This document shows positions 50,195 through 59,060 of a stretch of DNA of 64,000 bases, piece by piece. Position 1 is the stretch's first letter. Each line of letters opens with the position of its first letter. Origin of the DNA: Thermococcus indicus (GTDB lineage: Archaea > Methanobacteriota_B > Thermococci > Thermococcales > Thermococcaceae); NCBI RefSeq assembly GCF_006274605.1, contig NZ_CP040846.1, positions 434,001 through 498,000 on the forward strand, read 5' to 3'. The notes under the pieces are model-generated. The model did not search any database and had not been told where the DNA came from. It saw only the letters and a program-made list of their open reading frames with translations. The position numbers were made by a program, and so were the translations under genes.

Positions 50195-51352
50195 ATGTCA
50201 CTGCAGAACTACCGCGGGTTCGGGAGGGATGCATGGCTGCTCGTTGCCTACTCCTTCGCCTCCGCCTTCGGGGGCAACATAGCCTGGTTTATTTTTCCGT
50301 TCTACCTCAAATCACTCGGCTTCGACTACACCAACATAGGCGTGGTCTTCTCGCTCTCAACGCTGGCCCAGGCGGCGGTTCTGCTGTTCTCGGGCCCGTT
50401 CGGCGCGAGGGTGGGCTACAAGAGAACCGTCCTCCTTGGAGTGGGCATGATGTTCCTCGGGAGGCTCGCCCAGGTTCTCCACCCGACCCTCTGGATGCTC
50501 GCCCTGGGCGGCGTTCTGATAGGGATGGGCATGGCGCTGGAGTCGCCCTCCTTCATGGCGCTGCTCAGCGGGGAGGTGGAGGACGGAAAGAGGCACTACC
50601 TGTTCAGTCTCTCCTCCGGAATCGGCACGATAGCGTCTGCCCTCGGAATACTCGTCGCGGGCTTTCTCTCGCGCTGGCTGAGCTATGGAGGGGTGTTCTC
50701 CCTGGTTCTCGTGGTCATACCGATTCGGTTCGCGATAGTTCTCTTCGTCAGGCCCGTGCTTGAGAGGCACTCCGGCGGGCTGAACTTCGATAGGAGTCTT
50801 CTCGTCAGAATAGGCCGTTTCGCCCTCCCGGGGGCACTGATAGGTCTGGGCGCGGGAATAGCGATTCCCTACATGGGGCTCTGGTTCAACCAGCGCTTTG
50901 GAACGAGCCTGGAGAGCATCGGCTGGCTCTTCGCCTTCCAGCAGTTCATAATGGGGATCGGTATGTTCCTGCTGCCCATGATAGCCGACAGGTTCGGCAG
51001 CGTTAAGACCATCGTCTCCTTCAACGGGACGGCAAGCCTCCTCATAGGCGCCCTTCCGTTCTCGCCGGCCTTCCCGGTTGCCGCGGTCATATACATCCTC
51101 AGGACGATACTGATGAACATAGTTAACCCGATATGGAACTCCTTCATGATGGGTTTCTTCGAGGAAGAGGAGCGCTCCACCGCGATGGCGCTCAACAGCC
51201 TGGCATGGACCGCGACCTTTGGGGTGGGCCAGTACGTGGGTGGCGTTCTCTTCGACATGTCCCTGGTCTGGCCGTTCCTGATAACCGCCCTCCTGTACGG
51301 CCTCTCGATGGCCGTGTTCTGGGGCTTCTTTGGAAAGATGAGGGATGGATGA
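50195..51352 (+). CDS. MFS transporter
   Basis: A 385-residue major facilitator with about 12 membrane helices. The loop 2-3 motif is FGARVGYKRTVLLG (variant of GxxxDRxGRR); the second-half counterpart is MIADRFGSVKTIV. The substrate is unknown; the closest functional group is probably drug or metabolite efflux. The ATG is 22-33 nt after a TATA, so translation may start on a leaderless transcript. It converges with the chemoreceptor gene with 18 nt between stops. Confidence 0.88.
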   Translation: MSLQNYRGFGRDAWLLVAYSFASAFGGNIAWFIFPFYLKSLGFDYTNIGVVFSLSTLAQAAVLLFSGPFGARVGYKRTVLLGVGMMFLGRLAQVLHPTLWMLALGGVLIGMGMALESPSFMALLSGEVEDGKRHYLFSLSSGIGTIASALGILVAGFLSRWLSYGGVFSLVLVVIPIRFAIVLFVRPVLERHSGGLNFDRSLLVRIGRFALPGALIGLGAGIAIPYMGLWFNQRFGTSLESIGWLFAFQQFIMGIGMFLLPMIADRFGSVKTIVSFNGTASLLIGALPFSPAFPVAAVIYILRTILMNIVNPIWNSFMMGFFEEEERSTAMALNSLAWTATFGVGQYVGGVLFDMSLVWPFLITALLYGLSMAVFWGFFGKMRDG

Positions 51353-51370
51353 AAGAATAGGTATAGAGAT

Positions 51371-52621
51371 TCAGAGCCTGAACTGTTCAACGTTCTGGCG
51401 AAGACGCTTGGCGATTTCCCTGAGTTTCCTGGCCTCTGAGCTGAGCGTCTCAATTTCCGCTCTCTGCTCCTGCATGGCGGAGTTAACCTCCTCCGCGCTG
51501 GCGGTGGTCTCCTCTGCACTTGCGGCGAGGTTTTCCAGGGCTTGGAGTGCTTTCTCGACCTCCTCCTGCGTCCTTATGGTCTGCTCCCTTATCTCCTCGA
51601 CTTTGGTGCCAACGTTCCCTATCATTTCGGCGATGTAGCCGAGATAGCCCAGGCTCTCACTCAGGGTCTCCGTTGAACTGGCCACGTTTCTTACTCCCTT
51701 CTGGGTCTCTTCCACTGCCTTCTGAACTTTCTCGTCCATCTCATCTATGATGTCCCTTATCGTTTCCGCGGCGCTCTTGCTTTCCTCCGCCAGTCCCCTT
51801 ATCTCCTGGGCAACGACCGCGAAACCCCTGCCAGCTTCCCCAGCCCTCGCCGCTTCGATCGCGGCGTTCAGGGCAAGGAGGTTTGTTTGCTCAGCGATGT
51901 TGCTTATAGTATGGGTTATCTCGCCTATGCGTTTGCTCATCTCACTGACCGCGTTAACTGCCTCCTCTATGAAGTCCATGGAGCGTTTGATGCTCTCAAT
52001 GTCCCTAACCGCTTCGTCTCCCTTCTCCCTTCCCTCCTGTGCTATTCTGACGACTTCATCGATAGCCCTCTCGAACTCATCCATGATGTTGGATGTCTCT
52101 GAGGTGGTGTCCGAGACGAGGCGCATTCCTTCGGTTATCTCGTTTATGTGCTCCTGCTGGCGCTGGGCCTCGATGCTGACCTGTTCTATTGCTTCGCTGA
52201 CCTGGTTGGTCGAGTTTCTGACGTGGGTCGCTATATCCGCCAGTTCCCGGGCCTGCTCGTCCAGGGTCACTCCAATCTCCCTGATGTTTCCGATGAGGGC
52301 TTTCATCTTGGCTGAGGTCTTTTGGAGCGCGGTTATTATGTTCTGGAGGTCTCCCTGGGCCCTGGCGTCTATGGTGTAGTTCAGCCGGCCCTCTGCCATG
52401 GCTTCGAGCTTGTCGATAACGCCGTTGAGGGTGCCTATGACGTCGGCGGATATGGCCTCGAAAGCGGTTATCAGTTTTCCTATCTCATCGTCCCTGTGGG
52501 GGTAGTCTATCGAACCAACCACTTCCCTCGCATCCTCAAGCCTGCCCGCCGCTATGAACTCCGCCGCGTTCGTGAGCTGCGATATTGGCTGCAGCGCCCT
52601 CTTTAGGTATCTGGCACTCAA
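51371..52621 (-). CDS. Methyl-accepting chemotaxis protein, C-terminal part (frameshifted gene)
   Basis: About 416 residues: a HAMP domain ([20 protein letters not shown], about 10-60), a second HAMP-like stretch, the long methyl-accepting coiled coil, and the signalling tip [21 protein letters not shown] (about 240-262). It contacts CheA/CheW. It opens in the middle of the second membrane helix ([13 protein letters not shown]) with only a TTG start and no ribosome-binding site. It is therefore the 3' part of a receptor whose 5' part lies in another frame just upstream; see the G6 run at 52641-52646. Confidence 0.85.
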   Translation of the reverse strand: MSARYLKRALQPISQLTNAAEFIAAGRLEDAREVVGSIDYPHRDDEIGKLITAFEAISADVIGTLNGVIDKLEAMAEGRLNYTIDARAQGDLQNIITALQKTSAKMKALIGNIREIGVTLDEQARELADIATHVRNSTNQVSEAIEQVSIEAQRQQEHINEITEGMRLVSDTTSETSNIMDEFERAIDEVVRIAQEGREKGDEAVRDIESIKRSMDFIEEAVNAVSEMSKRIGEITHTISNIAEQTNLLALNAAIEAARAGEAGRGFAVVAQEIRGLAEESKSAAETIRDIIDEMDEKVQKAVEETQKGVRNVASSTETLSESLGYLGYIAEMIGNVGTKVEEIREQTIRTQEEVEKALQALENLAASAEETTASAEEVNSAMQEQRAEIETLSSEARKLREIAKRLRQNVEQFRL

Positions 52622-53598
52622 GAGTACAAGCCCCCCGCCACCAATATTGTTACCGTCATCCCGTACAGGAGTTCCTTTGATGCGTCCGTCTTCGCTTCGT
52701 CCAGCGCGGTTACAAGCCCGCCGATGAGCTCGTTCTCCGGTGCTGCGGCGGCTATAGTCCAGTTGGTTGTTTTACTCCTGGCGAACGAGATCACCATCTT
52801 TGTTCCATCCAGCTCTACCTCTACAACGCCCTCCTCCGAGTTTTTCATTGCCCTCGCCAGTGCCGCGTACCTGCCGTCCTCGAAGACGTTCAGCTTTCCA
52901 ACGACCTCCGGGTCGGGATGGATTATGACGGTTCCGTTGGGGCTGATGACGAAGAGGTATCCCGTTTTACCCACCCTGGTGTTCACAATTTCATTTGCCA
53001 GGTATGAGAAGTCAACGTCTATTCCAAGAACGCCCTTCACGGCCCCTTTGTACTTCACGGGAGTGACGTAGGTTATCACGGTCTTATTCGTTATTATGTC
53101 TGTGTAGGGCTCCATCCAGAATGCTCCCCTGGAGACCGCTCCCCGGTACCAGGAGGATTTTGTGGCGTTGTACCCCTCGGGAAGTTCGGCTCGGGGGATT
53201 ATTATCACTTTTCCGGTTTCATCCGCGTAGTAGGCGTTTATTATATCCTCATTTGAGTTCTTTAAGTCCCCGAGTCTGCTGAAAACACTGGCGCCGAAGA
53301 TTGGTGTTCGCGAGTAGCCCGGTTCGACTTCGTCCCTCACGTAAAGCGACCCTATCGAGTTTGCGTAGGAGTTCGTGACGACGATCAGGGGTCTAAGTCT
53401 TTCGTCTATCATCACTGCGTATTTCTGGCTCTCTAGGAGTGCTATCTGTTTTGCGTGCTCCGCCATGGTGGGGGCCACGTTTTCCTCTATCTTCTGCCCC
53501 ATTCCCTCTATCGTCCTGAACTGGATTAGTGACGTTATCAAAATGACCATCAGGACCGTTCCTAGGAGCGCGGTGTAAAGCTTCTGACGGAATTTCAA
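52618..53598 (-). CDS. Methyl-accepting chemotaxis protein, N-terminal sensor part (frameshifted gene)
   Basis: About 326 residues: membrane helix 1 ([18 protein letters not shown]), a double Cache ligand-binding domain (about 40-295, including [20 protein letters not shown] and [16 protein letters not shown]) and the first half of membrane helix 2 ([11 protein letters not shown]), then YS and a stop. One extra base at the G6 run would continue as [13 protein letters not shown] in the downstream frame. I place the start at TTG 53598 after a GGGGGG run; ATG at 53613 is the alternative. The ligand is probably a small acid or amino acid; this is not decidable here. Confidence 0.82.
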   Translation of the reverse strand: MKFRQKLYTALLGTVLMVILITSLIQFRTIEGMGQKIEENVAPTMAEHAKQIALLESQKYAVMIDERLRPLIVVTNSYANSIGSLYVRDEVEPGYSRTPIFGASVFSRLGDLKNSNEDIINAYYADETGKVIIIPRAELPEGYNATKSSWYRGAVSRGAFWMEPYTDIITNKTVITYVTPVKYKGAVKGVLGIDVDFSYLANEIVNTRVGKTGYLFVISPNGTVIIHPDPEVVGKLNVFEDGRYAALARAMKNSEEGVVEVELDGTKMVISFARSKTTNWTIAAAAPENELIGGLVTALDEAKTDASKELLYGMTVTILVAGGLYS

Positions 53599-53765
53599 GT
53601 CTATTCCCCCCATTGAGGCGTTTTATCATTTTTAACAAAATCTTTTTGTTGCATTTATTCATGATTTTGTGTTTTTTAAGCGCTTTGTGTAGGGTATGGG
53701 GTAGGTTCTAACTGCAAACCTTAATTTGAATAATTACTCATTCATTTTGTTTGGGTGTGTTCATT

Positions 53766-53778
53766 AATGTTTTTAAGC
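53766..53778 (+). promoter_or_regulatory. Promoter of the DHH phosphoesterase gene
   Basis: ATGTTTTTAAGCC lies about 30-42 nt before the ATG at 53808 and is the best TATA in the region between the divergent chemoreceptor and DHH genes. Confidence 0.5.
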
Positions 53779-53807
53779 CTCCTTGATAACCCACCGCGGT
53801 GATGCTC

Positions 53808-56033
53808 ATGGTGGTTAAGGACTGTCCCGAGTGCCACGGAACCGGGAAGGTTAAGGTTGGCGAGAAGGAGTGCCCCGTTTGTGAGGGCTGGGGTTACGTT
53901 CCTGCCGATTTCAAGGTTGGGGAGAAGCTGAAGGGCTATCGCAACCTCGACTACATCGGCGTTGAGGATGAGGTTGACGAGATACCCTGTCCAGAGTGCC
54001 ATGGGAAGGGTGTAGTGCCGGTTTACGACACCTGCCCGACCTGCGGTGGAACCGGCCGAGTCCTGGCCTGCGACATCTGCGGCAAGGTGAAGGGGCCCTG
54101 GGAGCCTGGTATGGAAACCACCTGGGTCTGCCCGGACTGCATGCGCAAGTACAAGGTCGTTTACGTTCTCGACAAGACCTGCGACGTTGAGGATATTGAG
54201 ATTGGGGGCGTTTACAAGGGCACAATCGACCGCGTCGAGCGCTTTGGTGTCTTCGTCAAACTCAATCCGCACGTCAGGGGCCTTATACGTAGGAAGGACC
54301 TCCTCGGCGGGAGGGATTACAAGCCTGGAGACGGGATACTCGTTCAGGTTCTCGATGTAAAGCCCGACAGGGGCGAGGTGGACTTCATAGAGTCCGCCCT
54401 CAAACACTACAAGGAGGTAGTCGTCAGAAAGGAGCTCCCGGTAACGCTCATCGGCGACCTCCGCAAGGACATGGCGGGCCAGACGGTCAGGCTTCGCGGC
54501 AAGGTCACCCAGATACAGGTTACCGGCGGGCCGACGGTCTTCACGATAACGGACGGGACGGGCATAACATGGGCCGCGGCCTTTGAGGCTCCGGGCGTCA
54601 GGGCCTACCCGAACATCAACGTCGGGGACATCGTGGAGATAATCGGGAAGATAGCCTTCCACTCCGGCGAGATTCAGATCGAGACCAGCGACATGGCGAG
54701 GCTCTGGGGGCCGGAGGCTGCCGAGGTCAAGAGGCGCATAGAGGAGGAGCTCGACAGGCGCGCCCAGCCCAAGGATGTGGGCTTTCTGGTCGAGAGTGAA
54801 GTGCTCGAGGCCCTGAAGCCGAGGATAATGAAGGCCGCGTCCACGATACGCCGTGCCATCCTTGAGGGCAGGCCTATTCTCCTGAGGCATCACGCCGACG
54901 CCGACGGCTACACCTCCGGTCTGGCCCTCGAGTACGCGATAGTTCCGCTGATAGAGCAGGTTTCGCCAGATTCAGGGGCAAGATGGAAGCTCTTCAAGCG
55001 CAGACCTAGCAGGGCGCCCTTCTACGAGCTGGAAGACGTCCTCAAGGACATAATCTTCATGGTCGAGGACCACGAGAGGTTCGGCGACCCCCTGCCGCTT
55101 TTGGTTATCGTCGACAACGGCGGAACGAGCGAGGACATTCCGGCCTACAAGCGCATAAGGGCCTTTGGCGTTCCGATAGTCGTAATAGACCACCACGACC
55201 CGCGCGAGTGGGTGAGCGAGGACAGGGCAAAGGTGGACGACTACGTCGATGTTCATGTCAACCCGCACCACATAAAGCGCGGCTACTACGAGTTAACGGC
55301 TGGAATGCTGGCAACGGAAGTGGCGCGCTTCATCAACCCCGATGTTGAGGACAAAATCAAGCACCTCCCCGCCATAGCCGGAACCGGCGACAGGAGTAAG
55401 GCTCCGGAGTTCTACCAGTACCTCGAGATAGCGAAGAAGGCCAAGGGCCTCGACGAGGAGGACCTCAAGAAGATAGCCGAGGTGATAGACCACGAGGCCT
55501 ACTTCTGGAAGTTCATGGACGGGCACGGCGTAATAGACGAGATACTCCTCCTCACAGGCAACCTACAGAGGCACCGCGAGCTGATAAACGCGATTTATCC
55601 AGAGGTCAAGGAGAAGCAGGAGAAGGCTTTGAAGGCCTCTCTGCCGCACGTCAAGAGCGTCGTCCTGCCGAACGGGATAAGGTTCAACACGATAGACATC
55701 GAGCTCTTTGCCCCGAAGTTTTCTTATCCGTCCCCAGGTAAGCTCTCCGGTCTGATACACGACCACTTCAAGGAGAAGTACGGCGAGGACGCGCCGATAC
55801 TCACCCTCGCCTATGGCCCGGACTTCGCGGTGGTCAGGGCCGCGGATGGAATGGCAGCTTACGGCTTCGACCTAAACGAGATAATTCCAAAGCTCCAGGA
55901 GGCTCTGCCAAGCGCTGGAATCGAGGGCGGCGGCCACAGCTACGCCGGCTCGATAAAGTTCTTCGAGGGCATGCGCAAGGAGGTGCTTGAGGAGTTCGCC
56001 AAGCAGGTCGTCAAGCTGAAGAAGGTCGGCTGA
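53808..56033 (+). CDS. Multidomain DHH phosphoesterase (DnaJ-like zinc, S1, OB, DHH/DHHA1)
   Basis: A 741-residue RecJ-superfamily protein. Residues about 6-110 contain DnaJ-type zinc repeats (CPECHGTG, CPVCEGWG, CPECHGKG, CPTCGGTG) and two further CxxC pairs. An S1 domain follows (about 125-195), then an OB fold (about 205-300). The DHH domain has HHADADG (about 363), DNG and IDHHDP (about 463). A DHHA1 part ends with GGGHSYAGS (about 707). Archaeal members are nucleases acting on RNA or DNA ends; the precise substrate is unknown. The ATG at 53808 has GGTGAT upstream. Confidence 0.88.
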   Translation: MVVKDCPECHGTGKVKVGEKECPVCEGWGYVPADFKVGEKLKGYRNLDYIGVEDEVDEIPCPECHGKGVVPVYDTCPTCGGTGRVLACDICGKVKGPWEPGMETTWVCPDCMRKYKVVYVLDKTCDVEDIEIGGVYKGTIDRVERFGVFVKLNPHVRGLIRRKDLLGGRDYKPGDGILVQVLDVKPDRGEVDFIESALKHYKEVVVRKELPVTLIGDLRKDMAGQTVRLRGKVTQIQVTGGPTVFTITDGTGITWAAAFEAPGVRAYPNINVGDIVEIIGKIAFHSGEIQIETSDMARLWGPEAAEVKRRIEEELDRRAQPKDVGFLVESEVLEALKPRIMKAASTIRRAILEGRPILLRHHADADGYTSGLALEYAIVPLIEQVSPDSGARWKLFKRRPSRAPFYELEDVLKDIIFMVEDHERFGDPLPLLVIVDNGGTSEDIPAYKRIRAFGVPIVVIDHHDPREWVSEDRAKVDDYVDVHVNPHHIKRGYYELTAGMLATEVARFINPDVEDKIKHLPAIAGTGDRSKAPEFYQYLEIAKKAKGLDEEDLKKIAEVIDHEAYFWKFMDGHGVIDEILLLTGNLQRHRELINAIYPEVKEKQEKALKASLPHVKSVVLPNGIRFNTIDIELFAPKFSYPSPGKLSGLIHDHFKEKYGEDAPILTLAYGPDFAVVRAADGMAAYGFDLNEIIPKLQEALPSAGIEGGGHSYAGSIKFFEGMRKEVLEEFAKQVVKLKKVG

Positions 56034-56120
56034 GGCTTTTCCTATCCTCCTTTCCTCCAATGCCAACCTTTTTAACGTCGTCGGTCTAATGGCTTATGAG
56101 CAATATTCGGAGGAATGTTG

Positions 56121-56375
56121 ATGAAAATCGTTCTTGAGGTTACCTTTAGAATGGGCGGTGTTTCCTACCGCGGCCACCGCTGGGAGGGCGATGCCCTTGT
56201 TTTTGAGTTCGAGCGCCTTGGAGATGCCTTTATCCAGGTTCTCAGCAGGAGGAATGTGGAGGAAGAGGTCGAGCGCGAGCCCTCTGCCGTGATCGTTGAG
56301 CTGAAAACGAAGGAAGGCGGGAAGATATTCGAGGCTGTCAGGGAAGGGGACGTTTACCGGGCGATGGAGCCTTAG
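56121..56375 (+). CDS. Hypothetical protein (84 residues)
   Basis: A small alpha/beta protein, MKIVLEVTFRMGGVSYRGHRW at the start (first 20 residues shown as MKIV to HRW), with ALVFEFERLGDAFIQVLSRR and VIVELKTKEGGKIFEAV. There is no membrane segment. The ATG follows GGAGGAATGTTG. It precedes another small gene on the same strand with a TATA in between (TTTTTATACC). I do not recognise a family. Confidence 0.6.
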   Translation: MKIVLEVTFRMGGVSYRGHRWEGDALVFEFERLGDAFIQVLSRRNVEEEVEREPSAVIVELKTKEGGKIFEAVREGDVYRAMEP

Positions 56376-56414
56376 GTTTTTATACCTCTCCCCCAATTCT
56401 CTACGGTGATGCCC

Positions 56415-56630
56415 ATGTACATGGCGGAGTTCAAGCTTCGCTTCGGCGACAGGAAGTGGTACGTCAGGAGGCTCGTTGAAGCTTCGAGCGTTGAGGAGGC
56501 CGAGGAGAAGGCGAAGCGCTACGCCGAGGCCATGAACCGCGGAGAGGTTAAATGGGAGTTCAGTTACGTTATCGAGGCTGAGAGACCCCTAATTATAGGC
56601 GACGAGGAGCTCGAGAAGCTCGGCGCTTGA
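56415..56630 (+). CDS. Hypothetical protein (71 residues)
   Basis: A small protein with the pattern MYMAEFKLRFGDRKWYVRRL, SSVEEAEEKAKRYAEAMNRG and WEFSYVIEAERP: a beta-alpha-beta unit like small DUF4911-type or ribosome-associated folds, but I cannot name it. The ATG at 56415 has GGTGAT 4-9 nt upstream, and a TATA (GGTTTTTATACC) lies at 56372-56383. Confidence 0.6.
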   Translation: MYMAEFKLRFGDRKWYVRRLVEASSVEEAEEKAKRYAEAMNRGEVKWEFSYVIEAERPLIIGDEELEKLGA

Positions 56631-56695
56631 TTTTATCCCTTTTGCTGACTTCTTCTGACCGCTTCCGGGTCTGGGAGGAAAAACAAAGAGAAGAG

Positions 56696-57877
56696 TCATT
56701 GCTCCCTCACGAAGGCCATGAGGACCATGGCAACGACATTCATCAGGGCTGCGAAGGTGAAGGCGTAGGCCAGGGAATAGCTCCCCCAGAGCCAGCCCGC
56801 TATCACCGACGCCGGGAAGACGAAGACGCCGAAGACGGTGTGGTAGGCCCCGATTATTGTCCCCTTCTCGTATTCCCTTGCCAGGTCCGCCATGTACGCC
56901 CTGGGTATCGTGTCTTCGATGGCGATGTAGATTCCGTAGAGCACGAAGGCCGCTATGAGAGTGTAGAAGTCCCTCGCGTATGCGAAAGCCAAAGCCGCTA
57001 AAGCCGCAACGCCGAAGCCCAGGGTTATCATTCTCTTCTTGCCGAAGGTGTCGGAGTAAACCCCCAGGGGATAGGCCGAGAGGGCGTAGATCAGGTTGAA
57101 TAGGGCGTAGAATGCCATGCTCTGGACGACGGAGTAACCGAGCTCCTGGGCCTTCCACATCGTGAAGGCGTAGCTGTACCTTCCGAGGGCGCCAATGGCA
57201 ACGACGGCAAGGAAAAGCTGAAGGTTTCTGTTTTTCAGCGTGGATATGCCCTTTATCTTCCTCTTGACCTCACCGCCCCTGTCCTTCACGAAGAGGATTA
57301 TAACGAACAGAGATATCGCCCCGGGAACCGCGGAGAGCAGGAAGATGTAGCGGTAGGCCGTTTCCGCCGGAAGGCTCTTCAGGAGCTCGATGAGGCCTAT
57401 GGCAACGAGCGGACCGGCGACGGCTCCGAGGGTGTCCATCATTCGGTGGAAGCCGAAGGACTTTCCGGTCTTCCCCTTCTCGGTAGATTCGGCTATAAGC
57501 GCGTCCCTTGGGGCGGTTCTTATTCCCTTCCCTATCCTGTCCAGGGCGCGCAGGAGGAGGAAGTCCCACCAGTAGCGGGTGAACGCTAAGGCCCCTTTGG
57601 CGAGGGTTGATAGGGCGTAGCCCGCGAAGACGAAGGCCTTCCTCTTTCTAAAGCGGTCGCTCACGTAGCCGAAGGCAACCTTAAACAGCGAGCTCATGCT
57701 CTCTATCGCGCCCATGACGGAGCCGCTGAGCAGCTTTCCGGCGTCGAGAACCTCCATCAGGTAGCTCGGCATTATCGGCATTATCATCTCGCTGCTCATG
57801 TCGTTGAGGAAGCTGACGATTCCAAGCAGGAAGACGTTCCAGCTTATCCCGAATATCTTCTTTTTCCTTTCTTCCAT
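56696..57877 (-). CDS. MFS transporter, PadR-linked
   Basis: A 393-residue major facilitator with about 12 helices. FGYVSDRFRKRKAFVFAGY is the conserved loop 2-3 motif; IGKGIRTAPRDALIAEST also marks this subfamily of MFS exporters. It is 3 nt after the PadR-type regulator, so the two form a regulator-exporter operon. An efflux role with PadR sensing the substrate is inferred; the substrate is unknown. Confidence 0.87.
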   Translation of the reverse strand: MEERKKKIFGISWNVFLLGIVSFLNDMSSEMIMPIMPSYLMEVLDAGKLLSGSVMGAIESMSSLFKVAFGYVSDRFRKRKAFVFAGYALSTLAKGALAFTRYWWDFLLLRALDRIGKGIRTAPRDALIAESTEKGKTGKSFGFHRMMDTLGAVAGPLVAIGLIELLKSLPAETAYRYIFLLSAVPGAISLFVIILFVKDRGGEVKRKIKGISTLKNRNLQLFLAVVAIGALGRYSYAFTMWKAQELGYSVVQSMAFYALFNLIYALSAYPLGVYSDTFGKKRMITLGFGVAALAALAFAYARDFYTLIAAFVLYGIYIAIEDTIPRAYMADLAREYEKGTIIGAYHTVFGVFVFPASVIAGWLWGSYSLAYAFTFAALMNVVAMVLMAFVREQ

Positions 57878-57880
57878 CGT

Positions 57881-58171
57881 TCATTCCCCCAGCAGTTCGA
57901 GGCAGAGCTCCCTCAGCCTCTCCTTGCCCTCGTCGAGGGTTCTCCGGCCGGTTTCCGTTATCTCGTAGACCCTAACCCGTTTGCCGTCCTTTACCTCCCA
58001 GTGGCTTTTGAGGAGGCCCTCTCTCTCCAAGGAGTGGAGGAGCGGATACATGGTGCCCGGACTGATGCGGTAACCGTGTCTCTCAAGTTCTCTCATCAGA
58101 AACGAGCCTGTAACTGGTCCTTCACTCGCATGGTGGAGTATGTGCAAAGATAGGAAGTCGCGGTACTTCAT
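57881..58171 (-). CDS. PadR-family transcriptional regulator
   Basis: A 96-residue winged-helix regulator: FLSLHILHHASEGPVTGSFL, then RHGYRISPGTMYPLLHSLEREGLL, the family signature, followed by a wing (VKDGKRVRVYEITETGRRTL) and a C-terminal dimer helix. I give ATG 58171 as start; GTG 58180 is possible because the transcript may start near 58183. A palindrome (ATATCG-N5-CGATAT) covers the predicted start site. It controls the MFS gene 3 nt downstream and probably itself. Confidence 0.9.
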   Translation of the reverse strand: MKYRDFLSLHILHHASEGPVTGSFLMRELERHGYRISPGTMYPLLHSLEREGLLKSHWEVKDGKRVRVYEITETGRRTLDEGKERLRELCLELLGE

Positions 58172-58199
58172 ATCGAACACCGATATCGAAATGCGATAT
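58170..58199 (-). promoter_or_regulatory. Operator of the PadR-MFS operon
   Basis: ATATCGAAATGCGATAT (58183-58199) is a 6-5-6 inverted repeat. A further ATATCG copy occurs at 58170-58175, and CGATATCG at 58181-58188 is itself palindromic. The TATA (TTTTTTAAATCC, minus strand) lies at about 58203-58215, so the sites cover the transcription start. Confidence 0.6.
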
Positions 58200-58220
58200 T
58201 TGGATTTAAAAAATTTTGGC

Positions 58221-58607
58221 TCATTCGAGCACGTGCTTTTCTAAGACGTAGCAGTGGAAGGTTCCCTCGAAGACCTTCTCGTTCCTCTCGTTGAAGACCT
58301 CTGCCTCCACAACCTTCTTCCTCCCGAGATCTTCACTCACCTGGGCCTTAGCAATCAGCTTTTCACCCGCCTTAACCGGCTTCAGGAACTTGACCTCGGC
58401 CTTTCCGAGAACCACCGTCGGCTCGTTTACAGCCAGCATCGCCGCGTAGTCAGCCAAACTGAACGTGAAGCCGCCGTGAACGAGCCCGTACTCATCAACC
58501 GCCATCTCTTCCGTCGTCTCCAGGATGACTTCCGCGTAGTTATCTTCGATTTTCACGGGCTTTCCAACCAACCTTTCAGAGGTCAGCCTGTGTGTCCTCT
58601 GCTCCAT
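58221..58607 (-). CDS. PaaI-like hotdog-fold thioesterase
   Basis: A 128-residue acyl-CoA thioesterase-type hotdog protein. The core is YGLVHGGFTFSLADYAAMLAVNE (about residues 42-60, shown in part), with the HGG motif at the helix start and catalytic acidic residues nearby. VKFLKPVKAGEKLIAKAQV is the family beta strand pair. The ATG at 58607 follows GGTGAAAGTC; the GTG at 58619 is part of that site. The acyl substrate is not identifiable. Confidence 0.85.
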   Translation of the reverse strand: MEQRTHRLTSERLVGKPVKIEDNYAEVILETTEEMAVDEYGLVHGGFTFSLADYAAMLAVNEPTVVLGKAEVKFLKPVKAGEKLIAKAQVSEDLGRKKVVEAEVFNERNEKVFEGTFHCYVLEKHVLE

Positions 58608-58661
58608 GACTTTCACCAAAGGTTTATTTATTCCGGTGCCCTAAAAAGGTTGGGTGGTCGC

Positions 58662-59060
58662 GTGAACCCTCTAAAGCGCGCGGTTGAGCACAAGGGATCG
58701 GCCGAGTTCACCAGGAGCGAGCTGGTGGGGATACTGGCCTTTACCCTTCGCCTGATGGACGTGAAGGCCGCGAAGGAACTCATAGCGAGGTCCCTGGAGG
58801 AGGGCCTCCTGGAGGAAAAGGACGGCCTTCTGGTTGTCAACAAAGCCCTACTGGAGGAAGAAGAGGCAGGGGAAGATCTCTTCAACGAGATGGTCTCTTA
58901 CATGGCCGAGTCCCTTGGCTGGGAGAGGGAGGAGGTTCTCGAGGGCATCAAATCGATGCGCGAGCGCTACGGCGACCTCGACGAAAAGGTTCTGGCGTAC
59001 CTCTTCGGCATGGACAAGGGGCTGGATATGTCGAGGTTTAAGGACAGGATTGACGTTTAG
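58662..59060 (+). CDS. DUF2240 family protein
   Basis: A 132-residue protein with an N-terminal winged-helix-like half (AEFTRSELVGILAFTLRLMD, EGLLEEKDGLLVVN) and an acidic helical C-terminal half (FNEMVSYMAESLGWEREEVL, MRERYGDLDEKVLAYLFGMD). This pattern is DUF2240, an archaeal family without known function. It starts with GTG after GGTGGTCGC. Its stop shares four bases (TTAG) with the convergent vapC. Confidence 0.8.
   Translation: MNPLKRAVEHKGSAEFTRSELVGILAFTLRLMDVKAAKELIARSLEEGLLEEKDGLLVVNKALLEEEEAGEDLFNEMVSYMAESLGWEREEVLEGIKSMRERYGDLDEKVLAYLFGMDKGLDMSRFKDRIDV

Noticed and set aside
53742-54893. A 383-codon minus-strand open frame antisense to the DHH phosphoesterase gene
   Set aside because: It is a shadow of the G/C-rich third positions of the real gene; no ribosome-binding site, promoter or domain pattern, and composition rich in Arg/Pro/Leu.
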